From positions 1,302,001 to 1,366,000 of the forward strand of contig NZ_CP029145.1 of NCBI RefSeq assembly GCF_003149515.1: a DNA stretch of 64,000 nucleotides, read 5' to 3'. The position numbers and the translations under genes were made by a program. Position 1 is the stretch's first letter, and every line of letters starts with the position of its first letter. This document shows positions 17,356-25,040 of the stretch, piece by piece. The notes beneath the pieces are model-generated. The model was given only the letters and a program-made list of their open reading frames with translations, had not been told where the DNA came from and ran no database searches. This stretch comes from Hymenobacter nivis. Lineage in GTDB: Bacteria > Bacteroidota > Bacteroidia > Cytophagales > Hymenobacteraceae.

Positions 17356-17366
17356 ACCTCCTTTCT
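17356..17366 (-). promoter_or_regulatory. Perfect Shine-Dalgarno of the small ORF
   Basis: Minus-strand AGAAAGGAGGT, complementary over 11 bases to the 16S 3' end (ACCUCCUUUCU). Spacing from GGAGG to the ATG is 6 bases, the classical optimum. It decides the start of the 23-codon frame and is the only one of this quality placed before a start codon in the window. Confidence 0.8.
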
Positions 17367-17447
17367 TTACGTTCCACATAGCCCCGCCTGCGCGGCCCAG
17401 CACATTAGGGTTGCTTGGGCGGGGTCGTAGCACTCGCTACTGGGTGT

Positions 17448-17477
17448 CAAAGTTAGAAGCCTTTGGTAAGGTTCAAA
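17448..17477 (-). promoter_or_regulatory. Bacteroidota-type promoter of the small unit
   Basis: On the minus strand TTTG (17477-17474) is followed after 18 bases by TAACTTTG (17455-17448), a full match to the Bacteroidota -33 / -7 consensus (TTTG, TAnnTTTG). Transcription would start near 17440 and give a leader of about 90 bases before the small ORF. Confidence 0.7.
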
Positions 17478-17719
17478 ATTATTGGAGGCTTTTTATTGAA
17501 AAAGGGCGAAATTTGGGCGTGGCAGGCTGATTTTCAGGCTTGTTAATTTCACCCGGGCGGGGCAAATTTTTAGGCCAAACCCCGGCGGCTCACTTTGGAC
17601 ACAAACTTGCGCTGGCCGGCCCTGGAGCCAGCATTCGGTGGGCCCAAGTATTTGCCTTACCTTTTCCCCGGCGTCTTGCGCTTCACTACTACTTCATTCA
17701 ATTCCCCTTTCCCCCACCC

Positions 17720-18160
17720 ATGAAAAAACTGCTTTTCCTATTAGTTGTGCTGGCGCTAGCCGGAAGCCGCTTGGCCTCGGCCCAAACCCTGACCCCGCTG
17801 GGCGTATGGACGGACGCTGAGAAAAAGGCCACGTTTGAGATTTACAAGTGCGGCGACAAGCTGTGCGGCAAAATTGTGGGCCTAACCGTACCCAACGACC
17901 CGGCCACGGGTAAGCCCAAAACCGACACTCCCAACCCCAACCCCAAACTACGCAACCGCCCACGCCTGGGCCTGGTGTTCATGGAGGGCTTCAAATACGA
18001 CGACGACGACAAGTGGGACGACGGCAAGATTTACGACCCGGAAACCGGTAAAACCTACTCGTGCTATATGAAAATGAAGACCGTCAATACGATGGAAGTT
18101 AAAGGCTACATCGGCTTTTCGCTCATTGGCCAATCCAGAACCTGGACACGCGTAAAGTAG
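17720..18160 (+). CDS. DUF2147 secreted protein
   Basis: About 146 residues. Signal peptide MKKLLFLLVVLALAGSRLASAQ, then the DUF2147 domain: LGVWTDAEKKATFEIYKCGDKLCGKIVG, two conserved Cys, RPRLGLVFMEGFKYDDD, KIYDPETGKTYSCYMKM, and the end GYIGFSLIGQSRTWTRV. Periplasmic, of unknown biochemical role, common in Bacteroidota. The start at ATG 17720 gives a clean signal peptide; the longer frame from 17540 is not used. An intrinsic terminator follows at 18171-18207. Confidence 0.92.
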   Translation: MKKLLFLLVVLALAGSRLASAQTLTPLGVWTDAEKKATFEIYKCGDKLCGKIVGLTVPNDPATGKPKTDTPNPNPKLRNRPRLGLVFMEGFKYDDDDKWDDGKIYDPETGKTYSCYMKMKTVNTMEVKGYIGFSLIGQSRTWTRVK

Positions 18161-18170
18161 CCTATACCCC

Positions 18171-18207
18171 AAAAAAAGCCGGCTTCTGCGCGGAAGCCGG
18201 CTTTTTT
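18171..18207 (+). terminator. Intrinsic terminator after DUF2147 gene
   Basis: AGCCGGCTTC pairs with GAAGCCGGCT around TGCGC, with an A-run before and T6 after. A perfect rho-independent structure, starting 11 bases after the stop codon. Confidence 0.9.
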
Positions 18208-18302
18208 ATGCCCGCCACGGCGCCCGAAAGCCAGAAAAATAAAAACTATTTGAAAACGCTGGGGGTTGCACTCAGTACTTACTTCTCACCTTCCACCCGG
18301 CC

Positions 18303-18944
18303 GTGCGGTCTTTCTTGCGCTCCCTGTTTTCGTCTGCCCCGTCCGCCGCCACTGGCGAGTGGCAGCCGTTTGCCCTCACGGCGGCGCAGGCTACGCAGCA
18401 CGCGCAGTGGGTGGCCGGGCGCATCCACCGCAACTGGCTGGGGCCCTACTTTAAAGCCTACCACTTGCACCGCGGCGGCGCGGGCCGGCGGCATGGCCTG
18501 CGGGCCGAGCCGCTGCGCGAGGACGGCCGCCAGGGTGCCATGTTATTTTACGACGACGAAGACTTTGGAGGGCCCGGCAACTTCCGCCACTTCTATGAGT
18601 ACGTGGGCGAGCAGATGGTGGCCCTGGGTTACCACCGTGCCTGCGCCGACGAATGCACCCGCCGCCACGAAAGCCTGCGCGAGCATACCCTCAAGCAACT
18701 GTTCAAGCCGCCACCCATCGACTGCCCTGACAGCGGCTACTGCGACCAGCGCTACGGCTTGGTCACGCTGGACTTGGTGAGCCTCAACGGCCAGCCCTTA
18801 TTCATCCGCGTGGCCGCTAACCCCGTGCTGGAGCATGGCTTCACACCCGCCATCCCGTTTGAGGACTTGCTACGCACAGTGTTCGACGTGCCTCTACCCA
18901 CCCCCGAGGAACAAGAAAACCGGTTGGCGTACACGAGCTTATAA
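18303..18944 (+). CDS. Hypothetical protein, 213 aa
   Basis: A 213-residue soluble protein, not recognised. The sequence is rich in Arg, His and Tyr, without a signal peptide; visible pieces are GAMLFYDDEDFGGPGNF, FYEYVGEQMVALGYHRACAD, and DCPDSGYCDQRYGLVTLDLVSLNG, with three Cys clustered at residues 137-147 that could bind metal. The frame uses typical codons of the neighbourhood (GCC, CTG, CGC), which supports real coding. The start is uncertain: GTG 18303 is the first candidate. It converges with the M1 peptidase gene 22 bases downstream. Confidence 0.65.
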   Translation: MRSFLRSLFSSAPSAATGEWQPFALTAAQATQHAQWVAGRIHRNWLGPYFKAYHLHRGGAGRRHGLRAEPLREDGRQGAMLFYDDEDFGGPGNFRHFYEYVGEQMVALGYHRACADECTRRHESLREHTLKQLFKPPPIDCPDSGYCDQRYGLVTLDLVSLNGQPLFIRVAANPVLEHGFTPAIPFEDLLRTVFDVPLPTPEEQENRLAYTSL

Positions 18945-18966
18945 TCCAACGAGCCCCCGGGCGTGA

Positions 18967-21021
18967 TTACTCGCGGGCGAAGCGGGCCTGACCCAGCGCC
19001 GTACCCGTGGCCCCGGTCAGGCGCAGCAGGTACAGGCCCGGGGCCAAGGCTAGCGTGGCCACTTGGGCCCCGGTGGCCGGCACGGTTTGCACCGTCACGC
19101 AGCGGCCGGTAGCGTCGAACACCTCGGCCGTGGCGGGGCCTGGCAGGGCGGGCAAGTATAGCGTCTCGCGGCACGGGTTGGGGAAAGCGCCGAGCACGGG
19201 CCCGACGGGGGCCCTGGCGCTCAGCGCCAGCGAAGCATCGGTACCACTGGAATTAGCCAGCAGCAGTAGGGCCCCGTCGGGGTTGGCAGCGATGCTCACC
19301 ACTTGGCGGGTGCCCACGGGCACGTCGAAGGCGTCGAGGGCCTGGCTCTGGCGGCGGCGCACGCGCAGCGAGGTGCCGTCGAGGAACGTGAGCAGGTAGT
19401 CCACGTCGAGGTCAAAAAAGGACGTTACAGCTGGCTGCGAGGCGGTTTCGCGGGTGCGCACGGTGGCGGCGCTACCCACCTGGTTCCAGGCCACGGCCAG
19501 CGATGGGTAGCCCTGCCCCCGCACCCACTGCTGAAAAAAGTAGCCCAGCGGCCGCCCCGCCTCGGCCTCGAACACCGCCTGCAAATCGGCGGTGCGGGCC
19601 GTACCGCCGCCGAAGCGCCGCTGGTAGGTTTGCAGGGCCCGGAAGAATTTGGCGTCGTCGTTCAGCAGGCTGCGCAGCATGTGGATGACCAGGGCCGCCT
19701 TCTTGTAGCTCAGGTCGTAGCTGAAGATACGGGCCACGCTGGTGGTGTCGGGTACGAACACGGCGCCGGGGTTGCGCAGGGCGTAGCCCCGGGCCTGGTT
19801 GAGCCAGTTGGCGGGGTCGGCGGGCTGGCCAAAGGCTTGATAGGAAAGGTATTCGCCATAGGACGCAAAGCCTTCGTTGAGCCAGATATCGGCCCAACTG
19901 GCGCAGGTCACGTTATCGCCAAACCACTGGTGAAACAGCTCGTGGGCCGTCAACACAAAGTCGAATCCGTCCTGGGTGGTCATCGTTTGGTGCTCCATGC
20001 CGCCGCCGAGGGGCGCCATGCTGTGCCCGTACTTCTCGCCGCCGAATGGGTAGGGCCCCACCAGCCGGGCGTAGTTTTCGATAAAGCCCGGCGTGCGGTC
20101 GATTTCAGTGCGGTAAAAGTTGAGGGCCGCCTGGTCGTACACGTAGTTCACGATGGGCACGCGGGGGCCCCCGGCGGGGCTGGCGTAGTTTACGTACTCG
20201 AGGTACGGGGCCACGGCCACCGAGATGAGGTAGTAAGCAATGGATTGGCGCGACTTCCACTCGTAGCGCACCCGGTTGCCGGGTAGCGGCACGGTGCGGG
20301 CCAGCACGCCGTTCGAGCCCACTTTGTTGGGCAGCGTCGTCGTCACCCATACGTCCGACGAGTCGGCCTTGTCCGTCAGCACCGGCTTGCACGGAAACCA
20401 TTCGGGGGCCGCAAACGGCTCCGAGAGCGACCACAGCACCTGGTAGGGGTGCCAAGCGCCGGCGTAGCGCACCGAGTCGCTGCGATCAAGGCCGTTGCCG
20501 ATGGCGGCCGAGCCCCCGCCGGCGTCGTGCGGGGCCGTGCCGTGGTAGTAGATGCGGGCGTCGGCCAGGGCCCCGGCCGGGGCGGGCGCGGCCAGGGCAG
20601 CGGTGGCTTCCGGGCCGGCGCGGCGCACGACGGGGGCCCGGCGGCCATTCACCACCACCGAATCGATGCGCAGCGTGGCGGCACTGGCGGGGGCCCCGGC
20701 CGGCGCCTGGTACAGGTCGAAGGCCAGCGAATCGAGGGCCCGGGGCCCTGTGCGCACGCGCAACCAAGCTACGCCAGCCACGTCGAGCGAGGTGGGTTCC
20801 AGGGCCAGGTCGAGCTTGTAGTACGTCACGTCGTAGCGGGCCAGCTGGGCGCGGTGGCCGGCCGTGGCCGTGGTAGCCAGCATACCCAGGCCCGTGCGTA
20901 GGCGCGCCGCGGCGCAGGCCCGCCCGCCATCGGCCGGGCTGGTGCTAGGCTGCGCCCAGGCAGCCGGGGCCCCCAGCCAACCAGCTAAAACGAGTAACCA
21001 GCACCAGGGCAGCATTTTCAT
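18967..21021 (-). CDS. M1 metallopeptidase with T9SS sorting domain
   Basis: About 684 residues: signal peptide (MLPWCWLLVLAGWLGAPAAWAQ), the M1 beta-sandwich, the gluzincin catalytic domain with GGGMEHQTM (exopeptidase motif variant), HELFHQWFGDN near residue 358, and NEGFASYGEYL for the third zinc ligand. The end (about 610-684) is a type IX secretion sorting domain: LGAFPNPCRETLYLPALPG, FDATGRCV, and LALAPGLYLLRLTG. The enzyme should be exported by T9SS to the surface or medium, and digests peptides from the N-terminus. ATG 21021 is chosen as it starts the signal peptide; 37 upstream in-frame codons are not used. Confidence 0.93.
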   Translation of the reverse strand: MKMLPWCWLLVLAGWLGAPAAWAQPSTSPADGGRACAAARLRTGLGMLATTATAGHRAQLARYDVTYYKLDLALEPTSLDVAGVAWLRVRTGPRALDSLAFDLYQAPAGAPASAATLRIDSVVVNGRRAPVVRRAGPEATAALAAPAPAGALADARIYYHGTAPHDAGGGSAAIGNGLDRSDSVRYAGAWHPYQVLWSLSEPFAAPEWFPCKPVLTDKADSSDVWVTTTLPNKVGSNGVLARTVPLPGNRVRYEWKSRQSIAYYLISVAVAPYLEYVNYASPAGGPRVPIVNYVYDQAALNFYRTEIDRTPGFIENYARLVGPYPFGGEKYGHSMAPLGGGMEHQTMTTQDGFDFVLTAHELFHQWFGDNVTCASWADIWLNEGFASYGEYLSYQAFGQPADPANWLNQARGYALRNPGAVFVPDTTSVARIFSYDLSYKKAALVIHMLRSLLNDDAKFFRALQTYQRRFGGGTARTADLQAVFEAEAGRPLGYFFQQWVRGQGYPSLAVAWNQVGSAATVRTRETASQPAVTSFFDLDVDYLLTFLDGTSLRVRRRQSQALDAFDVPVGTRQVVSIAANPDGALLLLANSSGTDASLALSARAPVGPVLGAFPNPCRETLYLPALPGPATAEVFDATGRCVTVQTVPATGAQVATLALAPGLYLLRLTGATGTALGQARFARE

Positions 21022-21287
21022 GGTCCTAAAATGGATGTGGGGCAGGCAATTCGGCCCGCATGGGTGGTGCTGGAAAGATACGACTGAGGGCCCAGCAAAT
21101 GACCACCGGCAAGGGCGAGCTGAAACCCGCATGGCGGCGCTAGCCCTGCCACAAAATAATCCTTTTTAAAGCTCTTGTTTTCTAATTATTTAGCCAGCCG
21201 TAAAGCTGGGGTTGGGGCCACGGCGGGGCAACGCCGCGCGCGGCGGGCCGTTGACACGAAACATTCGCCTATTTCATCCCGCTTCCC

Positions 21288-22454
21288 ATGCCTCTTTCGC
21301 TTACCCGCGCCGCGCTGCTGGCGGCTTGCCTGTCCGCTTCCGCAGCCTTTGCCCAACAGGAAGTCCCCCTCGCCCGCACCCGGCCCCTCGGCGCCATCGA
21401 AACCACCCGCCAAGGTATTAAGCCGGTGCAGGTGGCGGCGTTTCCCGACCAGCGCGTGACCGGCGTAACGGTGTCGCGCCAGGGCCGCATCTTCGTCAAT
21501 TTCCCGCTTTGGGAAGACGGGCACCGCGAATCGGTGGCCGAAATTGTGCCCGGCCAGGCCCCACGCCCCTACCCCAACGCCACCTGGAACGCCGCCGTAA
21601 CCGACCCCAAGGCCCCCGCCTCGCCCGCTGAGCGCTTCGTATGCGTGCAGAGCGTGGTGGTGGACGACCAGGACCGGCTGTGGGTGCTCGACGCGGCCTC
21701 GCCCAAGTTCATGGGCGTGGTACCCGGCGGGGCTAAGCTCGTGCAGTTCGCCCTGGCTACCAACAAGGCCGTGCGCACCATCCTGTTCCCGGACAACGTG
21801 GCGCCGTCGAAGAGCTACCTCAACGACGTGCGTTTTGATACCAAGCGCAGCTTCGCGTACCTCACCGACTCCGGCACCGGGGCCCTGGTGGTGCTCGATT
21901 TGAAGACCGGTAAGGCCCGCCGCGTACTCGAAAACCATCCCTCGGTGCACCCCGAGCCGGGCTTCGACCTGGCAGTGAACGGCTACGTGCTGCGCGAGCC
22001 CGACGGCAAAAAGCCCAACTTCCAGGCCGATGGCATTGAGCTGAGTGCCGACGGCAACACGCTGTACTACCAGGCGTTGAGAGGCCGCACAATGTACCGC
22101 ATCGGCACCGAGTTCCTCCGCAACGCTGCGCTAAGCCCGGCCCAGCTGGCCACGCACGTCGAGAAATTTGCCGTGCCCGGCGCCTCCGATGGCTACGGCC
22201 GCGACGCCGCCGGCAACCTCTACACCTCGGGCATCGAGAATAACAGCATCCACCGCGTGACACCGGCCGGCCTAGTTTCCACCATTGCCCAGGGCCCCGA
22301 AATCTCGTGGCCCGATACGTTCGGCTACGGCCCCAACAACACGCTGTACTTCACCACCTCGCAAATCCAGACCCTGGGTAAGTACCACGGCGGTAAAAGC
22401 ACCCGCACCCAGCCCTACGCCCTGTGGAAGCTGGATCTGAACCAGGCAAAATAA
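21288..22454 (+). CDS. Yellow/major royal jelly-like beta-propeller protein
   Basis: About 388 residues with a signal peptide (PLSLTRAALLAACLSASAAFAQQ). The rest is a six-bladed propeller of the MRJP/yellow family: VTGVTVSRQGRIFVNFPLWED, VCVQSVVVDDQDRLWVLDAA, YLNDVRFDTKRSFAYLTDSG, GIELSADGNTLYYQALRGRT, and ISWPDTFGYGPNNTLYFTTS. Bacterial members are secreted and related to SMP-30/gluconolactonases; the substrate is not known. Divergent from the M1 gene, and ended by a hairpin terminator at 22484-22517. Confidence 0.88.
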   Translation: MPLSLTRAALLAACLSASAAFAQQEVPLARTRPLGAIETTRQGIKPVQVAAFPDQRVTGVTVSRQGRIFVNFPLWEDGHRESVAEIVPGQAPRPYPNATWNAAVTDPKAPASPAERFVCVQSVVVDDQDRLWVLDAASPKFMGVVPGGAKLVQFALATNKAVRTILFPDNVAPSKSYLNDVRFDTKRSFAYLTDSGTGALVVLDLKTGKARRVLENHPSVHPEPGFDLAVNGYVLREPDGKKPNFQADGIELSADGNTLYYQALRGRTMYRIGTEFLRNAALSPAQLATHVEKFAVPGASDGYGRDAAGNLYTSGIENNSIHRVTPAGLVSTIAQGPEISWPDTFGYGPNNTLYFTTSQIQTLGKYHGGKSTRTQPYALWKLDLNQAK

Positions 22455-22483
22455 AGGACCGTTGGTTGTTATTTGATGCTGGT

Positions 22484-22517
22484 AATCCCCGCCGGTTCGC
22501 CCGGTGGGGATTTTTTT
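22484..22517 (+). terminator. Intrinsic terminator after MRJP-like gene
   Basis: AATCCCCGCCGG pairs with CCGGTGGGGATT around TTCGC and is followed by seven T. A standard rho-independent terminator. Confidence 0.88.
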
Positions 22518-22665
22518 AAGCCGGGGCGGCAACGGTAGTCCGCGAGTACTTTCCCCGCTCGCTGGCCGCGCCCGGCCACGCGGCCTGTCGCACTAACAGC
22601 CCGGCAGGTGCGCTTCGCCCAATATTTAATGGTATTTTACGGCTCCCATTCATTGGGGATCAACC

Positions 22666-23445
22666 ATGAAAAAAAACCTTGTTACAGTTGTCATCCCCAT
22701 CCACCTGGAGGAGCCGTCGGCGCTGGAAAAGATTTCGTTGGCCCAAACCTTGGCCGTGTTGCACCGGCACCCCATCGCCTTCATGACGCCCATTGGGCTG
22801 GATACCACTTGGTATGAGGAATTTTGCCGGGGCAAAGCGGCCGTACGCTTCGAGCGTTTCGACTGGCGCGGCCACGAAGCCCACGGCGAGCTGCAAACTA
22901 ACCCGGCTTTCTACGCGCGCTTTTTGCCCTACGAGTACATGCTCGTCGTGCACATGGACGCTTTTGTGTTCCGCGACGAGCTGGAAAAGTGGTGCCGCGC
23001 CGGGTACGATTACGCCGGCGCGGTCATCTACAACCCCGTGTGGCAGAACCCGGGCTCCGCACTACGGCGGCTGACGGGCTTCAACTACCCGGAATACTTT
23101 GGTAACGGCGGCTTTTCGCTGAAAAAGACCGGTACGTTTCACCGCCTCACCACCCGGTTTCGGTTCTACATAAACGCTTACCATTGGGTGCGACGGCGGC
23201 GAAAATTAGGGTTTTTGGACGATTTATTCCTGGCCCAGCACTTTCCCAAGCTGTCGGCCAGTTTCCGGATTATGCCCAAGGCCTTAGCCCAGCAGTTCGG
23301 CGCAGCCTACGAATTTGGAAATGCCGAGGACCTGCCCTTCACCAACCAAGACAACGACACCCTACCCTTCGGCATTCACGGCTGGATTCAGTACCAGCCC
23401 GAATACTGGAAGCCCGTCATCCGCCGCTACGGGCACCTCATATGA
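22666..23445 (+). CDS. DUF5672 family protein, probable glycosyltransferase
   Basis: About 259 residues. The pattern MKKNLVTVVIPIHLEEPSALE, YEYMLVVHMDAFVFRDELEKWC (an Asp-containing donor-site segment), AGYDYAGAVIYNPVW, EYFGNGGFSLKKTGTF, and DNDTLPFGIHGW matches the DUF5672 family, which has a GT-A fold. No signal or membrane segment, so likely cytosolic, decorating a glycan with unknown acceptor. Not close to other glycan genes. The start ATG 22666 has no Shine-Dalgarno. A long perfect hairpin at 23448-23487 ends the gene. Confidence 0.85.
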   Translation: MKKNLVTVVIPIHLEEPSALEKISLAQTLAVLHRHPIAFMTPIGLDTTWYEEFCRGKAAVRFERFDWRGHEAHGELQTNPAFYARFLPYEYMLVVHMDAFVFRDELEKWCRAGYDYAGAVIYNPVWQNPGSALRRLTGFNYPEYFGNGGFSLKKTGTFHRLTTRFRFYINAYHWVRRRRKLGFLDDLFLAQHFPKLSASFRIMPKALAQQFGAAYEFGNAEDLPFTNQDNDTLPFGIHGWIQYQPEYWKPVIRRYGHLI

Positions 23446-23447
23446 AG

Positions 23448-23487
23448 CCAAAAGGGGCCCCGGACGTACGTCTGGGGCCCCTTTTGG
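23448..23487. terminator. Bidirectional terminator hairpin
   Basis: CCAAAAGGGGCCCC and GGGGCCCCTTTTGG form a 14-bp perfect stem around GGACGTACGTCT (itself partly self-complementary), located between convergent genes; A/T runs serve both strands. Confidence 0.85.
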
Positions 23488-23575
23488 CCGGATTACCGAT
23501 AGACAACGCTTGGAACAATTGTCCGGCAGTGGGCGAGCCACCGCTTCAACGACCGCTGTTGCGCAGCCAGGTCGG

Positions 23576-24220
23576 CTAATAAAACAGCAAAAAGATGACA
23601 AACAGTGCCACCCACAGCACATCGATGAAGTGCCAATAGGTGCACAGGGCCCGCAGCTGGCGGCGGTAGTAGGGGTTGCGAATGAATACGAGGTGGCGCA
23701 CGGCGTCGCGGTCGGCGTGCAACACGCGCAGCGCCAACGACAGCAGGTACAGCATACCCCCGAGCAAGTGGGCCACGTGCAGGGCCGAGATGAAGTAGAT
23801 AAACGTGCCGCTGGCCTGGCCTTGGAAAGACACAAACGGCAGCAGCTCGCGCCAGCCCAGCACCTGCAAGCCGGTGAAGATACTGCCCAGCAGCAGTGTG
23901 GCCAGCAGGCACCGGCTCAGGGCAGCCAAATCGTCGCGGGCGTAAAGGCGCGGGGCCTGCGCCACCACGTAGCTGCTCACCAGCAGCACAATGGTGCTCA
24001 GCGAAAAAAAGCGCGGGAACGGATGCGTACTCGTGGGAACCCCGTTGGCAAGGCGGGCGCTGATGTAAAGCGCCGCCAGGACGGTAAACATTACGGTGAT
24101 GGCCGCCAGCCCCAGGTACAGGACCATGAGTAGCGGTGGCAGCCGCTCGATGCGGGCAAACGTTGAAACGGAAGCCCCTGCCCGCACTTGCTTATTGGAA
24201 GTATTATCGGAATTCCTCAT
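23576..24220 (-). CDS. Cytochrome c oxidase subunit III-like protein
   Basis: About 214 residues, about five membrane segments (LLMVLYLGLAAITVMFTVLAAL, FFSLSTIVLLVSSYVVAQA, CLLATLLLGSIFTGLQVLGW, FIYFISALHVAHLLGGMLYLL, YWHFIDVLWVALFVIFLLFY). HVAHLLGG and the closing TYWHFIDVLW are the subunit III signature of heme-copper oxidases. Subunit III stabilises proton uptake by the oxidase core; it works in the inner membrane with subunits I and II. Neither is nearby, so this is a lone or accessory copy. The start at 24220 (MRNSDNTSNKQ) is preferred to 24259 because the extra residues are not family-like. Confidence 0.85.
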   Translation of the reverse strand: MRNSDNTSNKQVRAGASVSTFARIERLPPLLMVLYLGLAAITVMFTVLAALYISARLANGVPTSTHPFPRFFSLSTIVLLVSSYVVAQAPRLYARDDLAALSRCLLATLLLGSIFTGLQVLGWRELLPFVSFQGQASGTFIYFISALHVAHLLGGMLYLLSLALRVLHADRDAVRHLVFIRNPYYRRQLRALCTYWHFIDVLWVALFVIFLLFY

Positions 24221-24300
24221 GAACGAAGACGAGCGAAACGGCACAGCGTCAGCAGTCAAACCAATTCGGGGCCCTTTGGTTTCGGCCTGCCTGGCTGGAA

Positions 24301-24886
24301 TTAGCGAAAAAACGAGCCCAACTTCCCTAGCACTGCGCTGAGCGCGATTTTGGGGCCGTTGCGGTCGGGCAGGCCGAAGGTGACGTAGGTTTTGCCGCCC
24401 ACCCGCAGGTCGAGCACCAAACCCAGGCGCCGGCCCAGGTCGTGGAGCTGCTGCAAGGGGTCGGGGCCCTTGGGCGGCTTGGGGGCCCCGGGCGGGCGCG
24501 GGGGCCCGGCCGTCAGCGCGTCGAGCACCTGCTGGCTGGGCACGTTCAAAATCAGGTACGAGCCGGAGCCGGCCAGCTGCAGGAGCTGGCCGTTCCAGGT
24601 GAGGACCAGCTGGGCCTCTACTTCGAGGCCGCTAGCCAAGGGGCTGGGGCTGCCCGCTGGGCGCGGGCGGGTCGATGCGCAAGGCGGCGGCCGGCTGGGC
24701 GGCGGACGCGGCCTCGCCCTTGGTACGGATGCGCAGCGAACCGTTGAGGCGGTAAGTGCCAGCCGTGCCGTTGGGGTTGGGCACTTGCAGCTCCACCTGG
24801 TCGAAGGCCAGGTTCAGCTCGACGCCGCCGGAAAGTTTGGACAGCAGCGACGCGGCGGTGTCGGCCCAGGAAGGGGAATCAGCCAT
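24301..24886 (-). pseudogene. Hypothetical gene split by a frameshift
   Basis: Two minus-strand frames abut. The first (24886-24632) starts MADSPSWADTAASLLSKLSGG and ends PSGQPQPLG; the second (24639-24301) starts with TTG and reads ASGLEVEAQLVLTWNGQLLQL and ends AVLGKLGSFFR. They overlap by 8 bases and join smoothly as PSGQPQPLASGLEVEAQ if one base is gained or lost in the CAGCCC-CAGCCCC tract near 24635-24655. So one gene of about 193 codons probably existed. The first half has beta-like strands (VELNLAFDQVELQVP), the second a Pro-rich loop. No family recognised. Alternatives are translational coupling of two genes or a sequencing error in a G-run. Confidence 0.5.
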
Positions 24887-25040
24887 GGTTTTTCAGTTAT
24901 CAGTGAGCAGTTGTCAGTGAACAGGCGCAAAGTAGGGCCCCGGCGGTTAAACGCAAGCCATTGCTAGCGGGGTTGCCCCTCCAGGACCTACCAAGCCACT
25001 GAGTAGCTAATTTTTACTACTGTCTTTTGAATTTTCAACC

